Positions 1 to 8,173 of a stretch of DNA of 64,000 nucleotides are shown here, one piece after another. Location: assembly GCF_003688495.1 (NCBI RefSeq), contig NZ_REFH01000008.1:496001-560000 (forward strand), given 5' to 3'. Source of the DNA: Flavobacterium weaverense. GTDB taxonomy: Bacteria; Bacteroidota; Bacteroidia; Flavobacteriales; Flavobacteriaceae. The position numbers were made by a program, and so were the translations under genes. Each line of letters starts with the position of its first letter. The first letter of the stretch is position 1. The notes beneath the pieces are model-generated. The model was not told the origin of the DNA and ran no database searches. It was given only the letters and a program-made list of their open reading frames with translations.

Positions 1-966
1 GTGACATCTCTGAATTACAAGCTGTGAATAAGCGCTCATAAAAGGAGCGGTCATTGTCACCTGGTCTCTATTAGGAACAATGAAAGCTGGATTGTTTCTT
101 AATTTTTTGATATAGGAGAAAATGTAATCCCATCTTCCGCAATTAAGTCCAACGATATGTTCCCTTAGCTCGAATATTATTTCGTCTAGTTGAAAGCTCG
201 CGTTGATTGTTTCAATTAAAACTGTTGCTTTAAAGGTTCCGTTTTTTACACCAAAATATTCTTGAGAAAATTCAAAAACCTCGTTCCACCATCTCGCTTC
301 TAGGTAGTGCTCTAATTTTGGAATATAAAAATAAGGAGCAGTTCCATTATCAATAAGTTGCTTATGATTATGAAAAGCGTAAAGTCCAAAATCTATTAAC
401 GATCCTGATGCTTGTTCATTATTAATTACAAGATGTTTCTCATTTAAATGAAGTCCTCTTGGCCTTACGATTAGAACTGCCGTTTGTTCATTCAGGCTGT
501 ATATTTTATTTTTTTTCGTGTCTTCAAGGGTAATTGTTCTATTTACAGCGTCTTTTAAATTTTGTTGTCCTAACATTAAATTACTCCATGTTGGTGAAGT
601 GCTATCTTCAAAATCAGCCATGAAAGTTTTTGCGCCTGAGTTCAGAGCATTGATAACCATTTTTCTATCTACAGGACCAGTTATCTCTACGCGTCGGTCG
701 AGTAAATCTGCAGGAGTTTTAGCAGCTTCCCAATTTCCTTCTCTAATGCTCTTGGTCTCGACGGGAAAAGTGGGCAAAGCGCCTTTATCAAATAGTATTT
801 GTTGATCTTCTCGGTTTTTCAGCAGGGTAAGTCTCCCTTTGTTGAATTTTTCATGAAGTACAGACATGAAAGTCATTGCTTCATCAGTTAAAATTCCCGG
901 ATAATGCTCGGTAGCTTCTTTAGTAAAATTTAACAAATTTTCCGAATATACTTCTTTTAAATCCAT
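1..966 (-). CDS. aceB: Malate synthase A, N-terminal 322 residues (cut by window edge)
   Basis: Reverse-strand reading frame is open from an ATG at 966 to the first base of the window, so the C-terminal part lies outside. The translation starts MDLKEVYSENLLNF and carries malate synthase blocks including FMADFEDSTSPTW, VRPRGLHLNEKH, IPKLEHYLEARWW, VLIETINASFQLDEI and GLNCGRWDYIFS, which hold the acetyl-CoA/glyoxylate-binding Arg, the Mg-binding Glu/Asp region and the TIM-barrel core. The enzyme condenses glyoxylate with acetyl-CoA to malate in the glyoxylate shunt. It is transcribed divergently from the ScfR/RamB-like regulator at 1128, a usual arrangement for acetate metabolism control. Isocitrate lyase would be expected downstream, outside the window. 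Confidence 0.95.
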   Translation of the reverse strand, partial: MDLKEVYSENLLNFTKEATEHYPGILTDEAMTFMSVLHEKFNKGRLTLLKNREDQQILFDKGALPTFPVETKSIREGNWEAAKTPADLLDRRVEITGPVDRKMVINALNSGAKTFMADFEDSTSPTWSNLMLGQQNLKDAVNRTITLEDTKKNKIYSLNEQTAVLIVRPRGLHLNEKHLVINNEQASGSLIDFGLYAFHNHKQLIDNGTAPYFYIPKLEHYLEARWWNEVFEFSQEYFGVKNGTFKATVLIETINASFQLDEIIFELREHIVGLNCGRWDYIFSYIKKLRNNPAFIVPNRDQVTMTAPFMSAYSQLVIQRCH

Positions 967-1030
967 GATAATGCATTTTAAATTTAATAATAATGTTGGT
1001 TTACTAATAATATGTTATATGTCGACAGTG

Positions 1031-1060
1031 CAATAGTACAAAAAGTTTTTTATAAAACAA
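1031..1060 (-). promoter_or_regulatory. Predicted promoter of malate synthase
   Basis: On the minus strand TTG (1058-1060) is followed after 19 nt by TACTATTG (1031-1038), one mismatch from the flavobacterial -7 consensus TAnnTTTG. It lies 65 nt upstream of the aceB ATG. Inferred from sequence only. Confidence 0.45.
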
Positions 1061-1072
1061 GCGAACGTACGC
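1061..1072. promoter_or_regulatory. Near-perfect palindrome, candidate operator
   Basis: GCGAACGTACGC is palindromic except for one symmetric base pair. It abuts the predicted -33 element of aceB and lies about 20 nt before the -33 element of the divergent regulator. In very AT-rich surroundings this GC-rich palindrome stands out and is a candidate binding site for the regulator. Confidence 0.4.
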
Positions 1073-1091
1073 TAAAATTGAAAAATATTTT

Positions 1092-1123
1092 TTTGGGTGT
1101 CTATTCTTTTTTGGTTACATTTG
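1092..1123 (+). promoter_or_regulatory. Predicted promoter of the ScfR-like regulator
   Basis: TTTG (1092-1095), 20-nt spacer, TACATTTG (1116-1123) fits the flavobacterial consensus exactly. The -7 box ends only 4 nt before the ATG at 1128, so a leaderless transcript is predicted. Confidence 0.6.
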
Positions 1124-1127
1124 AAAT

Positions 1128-2609
1128 ATGAACATAGAAAAGGATTATATCAAACTGATTTTTGGCTTGAAACTGAAGCAGGCTCGAACAAATAAGAATT
1201 TATCTTTATTTGGGTTGGCGAAAATAACTGACCTATCGAAATCATATTTAAATGAAATTGAAAAGGGAAAAAAGTATCCAAAAACAGATAAAATCATACT
1301 TTTAGCCGAAAAATTAGAGGTTTCCTATGACAATATGGTTTCGTTAAAGCTTGATAATAATCTCGCTCCTATCGGTGAAATTTTAAAGTCGGGGATTTTA
1401 AAAGAAATACCTTTAGAGCTCTTTGGTATACAGGAAAATGATCTAATCGATATCATTGCAAATGCGCCAGCTAAGGTTAATGCGTTTATAAGTACTATTA
1501 TAGAAATTGCTCAGCATTATAATTTGACGAGAGAAAGCTTCTTTTTGGCAGCTTTGCGTTCGTATCAAGAAGCGCAGAATAATTATTTTGAAGATCTAGA
1601 GCAGAAGGTGCTGGATTTCTCCAAAGCTTTTCATGTTAATATCGAAACTAAAATATCTGTTGAAGAACTTTCTGCAATTTTAACAGAGGAATATGGTTAC
1701 ACAATTAAAGAACTTGTTTTTTCTGAACAAGAACAATTAGGAGATTTAAGATCTATTTTTGTTCCAAAAAGTAAAACTTTGTTACTTTCACTAGACATCG
1801 ATGAGCCGCAAAAAGCATTTATTTTGGCCAAAGAAATTGCTTATAATTATCTTCAAATTACTGAAAGATTGTATACTTTCAGTTGGATTAAATTTGATAA
1901 TTTTGATCAGGTTTTAAATAATTTCTATGCTTCGTACTTCGCTGGAGCCTTATTGATTCAGCGACAGCAATTAATTGAGGGACTAAGTGCGTTTTTACTT
2001 AAGACAGAGCCAAAACCACAAGAAATGATTGCTTTGATGAGTAGTTTTAATGTTTCGCCAGAATCATTTTATCAGAGGTTGACCAATATTTTACCAAAAG
2101 ATTTCCAATTAAAGAATTTATTTTTTCTTCGTCTCTCTCATAAAATAGGAACGGATACGTATCAGATAAAAAAAGAATTACACATTACAAATCAGCAAGA
2201 GCCTCATGCTAATGAAATGAATGAGCATTATTGTAGAAGATGGGTTTCTATTCGAACAATAGAAGAATCTCTAAGTCAGAAAAAAAATCATTTTTTTGAC
2301 GCACAGATTTCGAGCTATGATAACAGTAAGAATGAATATCTTGTATTCTCTTCAGCAACACCAGATCCATTTAAAGAAGATTGTATTCGAAGTATTTCAG
2401 TTGGAATCTTAATTACTCCCGCAGTGAAGAAGAAATTCAAGTTTATGGAAAGTGATTCAATTAAGAAACAGATTGTGGGTGTTACTTGTGAAACTTGTGC
2501 TGTTAAAAATTGTCTAGAAAGAGCTTCTCCGCCCATTCAATTAGAACAGAAAATTAGGAATGAAAACACAGATTCTATTGTTCAAAAATACATGACACGT
2601 TTTAGTTAG
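1128..2609 (+). CDS. ScfR/RamB-type XRE regulator of acetate/glyoxylate metabolism
   Basis: 493 residues. Residues about 10-68 form an XRE-type helix-turn-helix (LKLKQARTNKNLSLFGLAK, SYLNEIEKGKKYP). The middle resembles the IrrE/ImmA peptidase-like domain, but the usual HExxH is replaced (AKEIAYN near residue 240), so peptidase activity is unlikely. The C-terminal domain matches the ScfR/RamB (DUF2083) type, with clustered cysteines in VTCETCAVKNCLERASPP near residue 450. Family members such as RamB and ScfR control glyoxylate-cycle and short-chain acyl-CoA genes; here the gene is divergent from malate synthase, which supports that role. Start chosen at the first ATG, just 4 nt after a good -7 box; no other in-frame ATG precedes the HTH. 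Confidence 0.88.
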   Translation: MNIEKDYIKLIFGLKLKQARTNKNLSLFGLAKITDLSKSYLNEIEKGKKYPKTDKIILLAEKLEVSYDNMVSLKLDNNLAPIGEILKSGILKEIPLELFGIQENDLIDIIANAPAKVNAFISTIIEIAQHYNLTRESFFLAALRSYQEAQNNYFEDLEQKVLDFSKAFHVNIETKISVEELSAILTEEYGYTIKELVFSEQEQLGDLRSIFVPKSKTLLLSLDIDEPQKAFILAKEIAYNYLQITERLYTFSWIKFDNFDQVLNNFYASYFAGALLIQRQQLIEGLSAFLLKTEPKPQEMIALMSSFNVSPESFYQRLTNILPKDFQLKNLFFLRLSHKIGTDTYQIKKELHITNQQEPHANEMNEHYCRRWVSIRTIEESLSQKKNHFFDAQISSYDNSKNEYLVFSSATPDPFKEDCIRSISVGILITPAVKKKFKFMESDSIKKQIVGVTCETCAVKNCLERASPPIQLEQKIRNENTDSIVQKYMTRFS

Positions 2610-3097
2610 TTTTAATCTTTTTCAACGTAGTGTCTAATAATCTATTTCTGATATTTTTCCTCAGTACAATGGACGTTTTTAGTTGCTATTTTTTAAATTG
2701 GAGAACGATTAGATTTACTTTTAATTAAAAAAAGTTTTAGAAATTGAGTCATTCGTTAGTACTTATTTAGTTTATTATCTTTTTGACAGTGAAAATCCTC
2801 TTCAAATATTTTTGTCGAAAAAGTAAATTTTGGGCAATCTGCCACTAATTCAATAATTACTGTTTCTTTTATTAATTGATAATTCGGAGATTAAGTGTTG
2901 CTAAAATTACACAATTGATATTTTTAAGATGATGGAATGATTTTTCGTGCATAAAATTTCGAATTAGCTCTTTTACATTTTATTCGCTTTTGTTTAACAA
3001 TTCGTAAAGCGTTATAGAAGAGTAGAGCTGATATTTAAGGATTTCTCTAAATTTTATGTAAAACACTTTAAATTCATTATAAATAACAGTCAAATGG
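2610..3097. other. Intergenic region, no gene seen
   Basis: About 490 nt of AT-rich sequence between the regulator and the sdh promoter. No convincing ORF, RNA gene or strong hairpin is visible. It may hold regulatory sites for sdhC, but I cannot point to one beyond the promoter at 3098. Confidence 0.5.
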
Positions 3098-3128
3098 TTG
3101 TGGTTGCTATCTAATTACTTTATTTTTG
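3098..3128 (+). promoter_or_regulatory. Predicted sdhCAB promoter
   Basis: TTG (3098-3100), 20-nt spacer and TATTTTTG (3121-3128) match the flavobacterial consensus. Transcription would begin about 30 nt before the sdhC ATG at 3161. This rules against the upstream in-frame GTG/TTG-type extension as coding. Confidence 0.6.
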
Positions 3129-3160
3129 TAATATTTTTTAAAACAAATTATTCTAATATT

Positions 3161-3826
3161 ATGGCAAAATCTGCATTATTGAAGTCGTCTATAGCTAAAA
3201 AAGTAGCAATGGCGCTTTCAGGAATCTTTTTGATGTTGTTTCTAGCACAGCATTTCTTTATTAATATGACTTCGGTTTTTAGCGCCGATACATTTAATTC
3301 AATTTCTCACTTCATGGGGAATAATCCATTGGTTCAGTATGTTATTCAGCCAATATTAATTCTTGGAGTGATTTTTCACTTTATAATGGGTATTGTTTTA
3401 GAGCTTAAAAACAGAAGCGCGAGACCTATTTCTTACGCTAAAAACAACGGAGCAGCTAATTCTTCTTGGTCTTCTAGAAACATGATTATTACAGGTGCTG
3501 TAATTTTTGCTTTCTTAGGAGTTCACTTTTACGATTTTTGGTTTCCAGAAATGGTTTACAAATATGTTGATGTTAACCCACTGAACGAAGCTAGATATTT
3601 CCACGAGTTAGTGGCAAAATTTGAAAGTCCAGTTCGTACCGCTTTGTATTCAGTTTCTTTCATATTGTTGTCATTACACTTATGGCACGGTTTCAACTCT
3701 TCAATGCAATCTGTAGGATTTAATAATAAATACTCAGTGGCATTACATAAATTAGGATACGTTTTTGCAATTGTAGTTCCTTTTGGATTTATTTTTATTG
3801 CATTATTTCATCATTTCAATCATTAA
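3161..3826 (+). CDS. sdhC: Succinate dehydrogenase cytochrome b subunit
   Basis: 221 residues from MAKSALLKSS, five hydrophobic helices, the single-subunit type B (SdhC/FrdC b558) form used by Bacteroidota, with no separate SdhD. Histidines in the helices (AQHFFINM, FHFIMGI, VHFYDFW, LHLWHGFN) are placed to bind the two hemes. It anchors SdhAB to the inner membrane and passes electrons to menaquinone. The start at 3161 was chosen because the promoter at 3098-3128 lies inside the longer frame. First gene of sdhCAB; 12 nt to sdhA. Confidence 0.93.
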   Translation: MAKSALLKSSIAKKVAMALSGIFLMLFLAQHFFINMTSVFSADTFNSISHFMGNNPLVQYVIQPILILGVIFHFIMGIVLELKNRSARPISYAKNNGAANSSWSSRNMIITGAVIFAFLGVHFYDFWFPEMVYKYVDVNPLNEARYFHELVAKFESPVRTALYSVSFILLSLHLWHGFNSSMQSVGFNNKYSVALHKLGYVFAIVVPFGFIFIALFHHFNH

Positions 3827-3838
3827 TATTCAATTATA

Positions 3839-5839
3839 ATGGCATTAGACTCAAAAATACCAAATGGCCCAATTGCGGACAAATGGACAAATTATAAAGA
3901 TCATATTAATTTAGTTAACCCTGCAAACAAACGTAATCTTGATGTTATTGTTGTTGGTACAGGTTTAGCTGGAGGTTCAGCTGCTGCAACTTTAGCAGAG
4001 TTAGGATATAACGTTAAAGCATTTTGTTTCCAAGATTCACCACGTCGTGCGCACTCAATCGCGGCACAAGGAGGAATTAATGCAGCAAAAAATTACCAAG
4101 GAGACGGAGATTCAACTTTCAGATTGTTTTACGATACTGTAAAAGGAGGAGATTACCGCGCTCGTGAGGCAAACGTACACCGTTTAGCTGAAGTTTCTAC
4201 AAATATTATCGACCAGTGTGTGGCTCAAGGAGTTCCATTGGCACGTGAATATGGTGGACTGTTAGACAATAGATCTTTTGGTGGAGCATTAGTTTCTAGA
4301 ACTTTCTATGCTAGAGGTCAAACAGGTCAGCAACTTTTATTAGGAGCTTACTCTGCAATGAACCGTCAAATAGGTCGTGGAAAAATAAAAATGCACAACC
4401 GTCACGAGATGCTAGATTTAGTAATCGTAAACGGAAAAGCAAGAGGAATTATCGCTCGTAACTTGATTACTGGTGAAATAGAAAGACATTCAGCTCACGC
4501 AGTTGTAATTGCTTCTGGTGGATATGGTAATGTATTTTTCCTTTCTACAAATGCAATGGGATCTAATGCCACTGCAGCTTGGAAAATCCACAAAAAAGGA
4601 GCATTCTTCGCAAATCCTTGTTATACACAAATTCACCCAACATGTATTCCAGTTTCTGGAGATCACCAATCGAAATTGACTTTGATGTCAGAATCATTGC
4701 GTAATGATGGTCGTATTTGGGTTCCTGCAAAATTAGAAGATGCTCAAGCAATTCGTGATGGTAAAAAGAAACCAACAGAATTAACTGAGGAGGAAAGAGA
4801 TTATTACTTAGAAAGAAGATATCCAGCATTTGGTAACTTGGTTCCTCGTGATGTTGCTTCTCGTGCTGCCAAAGAAAGATGTGATGCTGGTTACGGTGTA
4901 AATAAAACTGGTGAAGCTGTATACCTTGATTTTGCTGCGGCAATTCAACGTTACGGAAAAGAGCAAGTTTTAATTCGCCACTTAGATGCAAACGATAAAG
5001 AACTGATCATTAAATTAGGAACAGAAGTAGTTTCTAATAAGTATGGTAACTTGTTCCAAATGTATTATAAGATTGTCGATGAAGATCCATATAAAACTCC
5101 TATGATGATTTACCCTGCGGTGCATTATACAATGGGTGGTACTTGGGTTGATTATAATTTACAAACTACAATTCCTGGATGTTTCTCAATTGGGGAATCT
5201 AACTTCTCTGATCACGGAGCAAATAGATTAGGAGCTTCTGCATTAATGCAAGGTTTAGCTGATGGTTATTTTGTATTGCCTTACACAATAGGTGATTATT
5301 TATCTCCAGATATTAAAATGGGACCTATCTCAACTGACTTACCTGAATTTGCTGAAGCAGAGAAAAATGTAAAAGATCAGATAGATAGATTCATGAACAC
5401 TAATGGAACACATTCTGTTGACTATTTTCATAGAAAATTAGGAAAAATTATGTGGGACAAAGTAGGTATGGCTCGTAACGAACAAGGATTAAACGAGGCG
5501 ATTTCTGAAATTTCAGCGCTACGTGAGGCATTTTACAAAGACGTTAAAATTCCAGGTGTAGCTAATGGTTTCAATCAAGAATTAGAAAAAGCGACTCGTG
5601 TTGCCGATTTCTTAGAATTAGGTGAGTTGTTTGCTAAAGATGCATTACACCGTAATGAATCTTGTGGAGGACACTTCCGTGAAGAATATCAAACTCCTGA
5701 AGGTGAAGCACAGCGTGATGATGAAAATTTTGCGTACGTAGCAGCATGGGAATACACTGGAAAACCAAGTGATGCAATTTTGCACAAAGAAAATCTAGTG
5801 TTTGATAACGTTAAATTAGTTCAGAGAAATTACAAATAG
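3839..5839 (+). CDS. sdhA: Succinate dehydrogenase/fumarate reductase flavoprotein subunit
   Basis: 666 residues. The N-terminal Rossmann FAD motif is [18 protein letters not shown] (about residues 41-58). The covalent-FAD histidine lies in [18 protein letters not shown]; the substrate-binding HxxxGG-type segment is [12 protein letters not shown], and [12 protein letters not shown] sits in the C-terminal part. It oxidises succinate to fumarate, or the reverse, in the TCA cycle and is the catalytic subunit of complex II at the cytoplasmic side of the membrane. Length and order (C-A-B) are those of Bacteroidota type B enzymes. Confidence 0.97.
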   Translation: MALDSKIPNGPIADKWTNYKDHINLVNPANKRNLDVIVVGTGLAGGSAAATLAELGYNVKAFCFQDSPRRAHSIAAQGGINAAKNYQGDGDSTFRLFYDTVKGGDYRAREANVHRLAEVSTNIIDQCVAQGVPLAREYGGLLDNRSFGGALVSRTFYARGQTGQQLLLGAYSAMNRQIGRGKIKMHNRHEMLDLVIVNGKARGIIARNLITGEIERHSAHAVVIASGGYGNVFFLSTNAMGSNATAAWKIHKKGAFFANPCYTQIHPTCIPVSGDHQSKLTLMSESLRNDGRIWVPAKLEDAQAIRDGKKKPTELTEEERDYYLERRYPAFGNLVPRDVASRAAKERCDAGYGVNKTGEAVYLDFAAAIQRYGKEQVLIRHLDANDKELIIKLGTEVVSNKYGNLFQMYYKIVDEDPYKTPMMIYPAVHYTMGGTWVDYNLQTTIPGCFSIGESNFSDHGANRLGASALMQGLADGYFVLPYTIGDYLSPDIKMGPISTDLPEFAEAEKNVKDQIDRFMNTNGTHSVDYFHRKLGKIMWDKVGMARNEQGLNEAISEISALREAFYKDVKIPGVANGFNQELEKATRVADFLELGELFAKDALHRNESCGGHFREEYQTPEGEAQRDDENFAYVAAWEYTGKPSDAILHKENLVFDNVKLVQRNYK

Positions 5840-5923
5840 AAATCAGTCGAAAGTTAAAAGATCATCTCCTTTGAATATAGAGGATTTGGCGATTAACATT
5901 ATGACTTTCAAACTAATAAAAGT

Positions 5924-6670
5924 ATGAAACTTACATTAAAAATATGGCGTCAAAAAAACGCCCAAGATAAAGGAGCAATGGTCGATTATCAAATCGATGG
6001 AATTGAGCCAGATATGTCATTTTTAGAAATGCTTGACGTTTTCAATCAAGATTTAATGGGCAAAGGTGGCGAGCCAGTTGCATTCGATCATGACTGCCGT
6101 GAAGGAATTTGCGGAATGTGTTCTTTATACATTAATGGTGAAGCGCACGGACCAGATAGAGGAGTAACGACTTGTCAACTACACATGCGTATGTTTAAGG
6201 ATGGTGATACGATTACTATCGAGCCATTCCGTGCAGCTGCGTTTCCAGTAATAAAAGATTTAGTAGTTAACAGAAGTGCTTTTGATAGAATTCAACATGC
6301 AGGAGGATTTATATCTGTAAACACTTCAGGTAAAACTGTTGACGCTAATGCAATACCAATAAAGAAAGAAGATGCTGATAAAGCATTTGATGCTGCATCT
6401 TGTATTGGTTGTGGAGCTTGTGTTGCTACTTGTAAAAACTCATCTGCAATGCTATTTGTTGCTGCAAAAGTATCGCAATATGCATTATTGCCCCAAGGAA
6501 GACTTGAGGCTACAGATCGTGTATTAAATATGGTAGCTCAAATGGATGCTGAAGGTTTTGGTAACTGTACTAATACTGGAGCATGTGAAGTAGAATGTCC
6601 TAAAGGTATTTCTCTAGAGAATATTGCTCGCATGAATAGAGAATATTTATCTGCAAGTTTAAAAGGATAG
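5924..6670 (+). CDS. sdhB: Succinate dehydrogenase iron-sulfur subunit
   Basis: 248 residues. The N-terminal 2Fe-2S ferredoxin motif is [16 protein letters not shown] with a fourth cysteine in TTCQLH. The C-terminal part has [13 protein letters not shown] and [14 protein letters not shown] for the 4Fe-4S and 3Fe-4S clusters. It carries electrons from SdhA flavin to the SdhC hemes and quinone. The 84-nt gap after sdhA has no terminator, and a strong terminator follows at 6715, so it closes the sdhCAB operon. Confidence 0.97.
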   Translation: MKLTLKIWRQKNAQDKGAMVDYQIDGIEPDMSFLEMLDVFNQDLMGKGGEPVAFDHDCREGICGMCSLYINGEAHGPDRGVTTCQLHMRMFKDGDTITIEPFRAAAFPVIKDLVVNRSAFDRIQHAGGFISVNTSGKTVDANAIPIKKEDADKAFDAASCIGCGACVATCKNSSAMLFVAAKVSQYALLPQGRLEATDRVLNMVAQMDAEGFGNCTNTGACEVECPKGISLENIARMNREYLSASLKG

Positions 6671-6714
6671 TAATATCAATAGTTCCTGAAGAGGAATTAT
6701 CATACATATTTAAA

Positions 6715-6746
6715 AACGCATTCATTAATTTGAATGCGTTTTTTTT
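6715..6746. terminator. Terminator after sdhB (probably bidirectional)
   Basis: AACGCATTCA and TGAATGCGTT form a 10-bp stem with a 6-nt loop followed by a T run; an A run on the other side lets it serve the convergent gene at 6770. Confidence 0.85.
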
Positions 6747-6769
6747 ATTTCAGATTTATTTAAAATAAC

Positions 6770-7333
6770 TTAGTCGTTCCATCCCCACGGTGCAGAAGGT
6801 GTTGCGACTGTTTTAGTTAAATCAAATTTTACAGTAAAAAGTCTATCTGAGCCAATACGTCTTAAATTATAAGTAAAGGATGTTTCGTCTATTGTGATCC
6901 ACCAAACATTAGAAGCTGCATAGGGAATTAAGTCAGTAGTTTGCTGATCCGCTGGAAAAAACTGTAATGCTGGAGTACCTGAATTTGTAGTCGTTCCGCC
7001 GTACTGCGTTACCTTGTCTTCTGAGCCATCTTCTAAACGGTGGTCGTGCTTGAGTTGGATTCGGTTATCTTTATAAGTCAGAACCCAAGTTCTAGATTTA
7101 TCATCTCCAACGAAAAAGGGAATTCGGATTATGTTTTCATCACAATTTCGAACATGCATTACTAATTTTTTATTTCGAAAAGCATCATTGTCAGCACCTT
7201 CTGTAACCACTCCTTCGTACGATTTTCCGCAATGCTTTTTAAGGTTTTCCCAAAATTGTTTTGACCCAGATTGTTCTTGTCCAAATGCAAAAAAAGAAAT
7301 TAGCATCGAGCATATAGCGATTGTCTTTTTCAT
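6770..7333 (-). CDS. Exported protein of unknown function
   Basis: 187 residues with a clear signal peptide (MKKTIAICSMLISFFAFG, cleavage near residue 18). The mature part is soluble and rich in beta-type sequence, with two cysteines (KKHCGKSYEG and VRNCDENII) that could form a disulfide in the periplasm, and a C-terminus ending PSAPWGWND. Similar secreted proteins occur across Flavobacteriia, but I do not recognise a domain of known function. It is a single gene, convergent with sdhCAB and divergent from the amidase gene at 7400. Confidence 0.75.
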   Translation of the reverse strand: MKKTIAICSMLISFFAFGQEQSGSKQFWENLKKHCGKSYEGVVTEGADNDAFRNKKLVMHVRNCDENIIRIPFFVGDDKSRTWVLTYKDNRIQLKHDHRLEDGSEDKVTQYGGTTTNSGTPALQFFPADQQTTDLIPYAASNVWWITIDETSFTYNLRRIGSDRLFTVKFDLTKTVATPSAPWGWND

Positions 7334-7399
7334 GTTTTTTTTGCTAATATAGCGAACTTAAACTACCTTGTTAATTGTTATTTTTTAAAAAATAAAACA

Positions 7400-8173
7400 A
7401 TGCAAGTTATATTGATACAAGCTCCTTTGATTTGGGAAAACCCCAAATTAAACCGCGATTATTTCGAAGAAAAAATAAGTGAAATTTTGCATGAGATTGA
7501 TCTAATTGTTCTACCTGAAATGTTTACTACTGGTTTTACAATGAATCCTTCTGCTGTTGCAGAGTTGATGGAGGGAGAAACTGTTGCGTGGCTTAAAGCT
7601 TTGGCCAAAGCTAAAAAATGTGCAATCACGGGAAGTATTGTTATCCAGGAAAACGATAATTTTTATAATAGAATGTTGTTTGTATTTCCCTCCGGCGAAA
7701 TTCAACATTATGACAAGAGTCATTTATTTACTCTAGCTGGTGAAGAAAAAGCATATAAATCAGGAAATCAAAAAGTTACTGTTGACTATTTAGGATGGAA
7801 GATTTGTATGTTAGTCTGTTACGATTTGCGCTTTCCTGTATTCTCCCGAAATGTGGAAGATTATGACTTGCTAATATACGTTGCTAGTTGGCCTCAAATT
7901 AGAATTAATGCTTGGGATTCATTGCTAAAAGCTAGGGCAATTGAAAATATGAGTTACGTAATAGGAGTTAATAGAACTGGCATGGACGACAATGGTCATT
8001 CCTACAACGGACATTCTCAAATTATTGATTGCTTGGGTAATTATGTTGTTGAGCCTGAAGAAGAAGATAGTTTATTGAAGGGGATTTTAAATAAAAGTGA
8101 ATTAATTGAGATGCGCAATAAGTTTGGCTTTTTAAATGATAAAGATAATTTTGAACTTAAATTTAAAAATTAG
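7400..8173 (+). CDS. Omega-amidase/nitrilase-family hydrolase (YafV/Nit2 type)
   Basis: 257 residues of a carbon-nitrogen hydrolase. The catalytic triad is visible: Glu40 in LPEMFTTGF, Lys106 in YDKSHLF and Cys140 in MLVCYDLRFP. The TTGFTMNPS segment and short length place it with omega-amidases, which hydrolyse 2-oxoglutaramate or 2-oxosuccinamate in methionine salvage/glutamine repair; the substrate is inferred from family, not shown. Its 3' end overlaps the convergent lipoprotein gene by 11 nt. Confidence 0.87.
   Translation: MQVILIQAPLIWENPKLNRDYFEEKISEILHEIDLIVLPEMFTTGFTMNPSAVAELMEGETVAWLKALAKAKKCAITGSIVIQENDNFYNRMLFVFPSGEIQHYDKSHLFTLAGEEKAYKSGNQKVTVDYLGWKICMLVCYDLRFPVFSRNVEDYDLLIYVASWPQIRINAWDSLLKARAIENMSYVIGVNRTGMDDNGHSYNGHSQIIDCLGNYVVEPEEEDSLLKGILNKSELIEMRNKFGFLNDKDNFELKFKN

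Noticed and set aside
4563..4991. 142-residue open frame opposite sdhA
   Set aside because: It lies fully inside a strongly conserved sdhA frame and has a low-complexity His/Gln/Leu-rich composition typical of antisense shadow frames.
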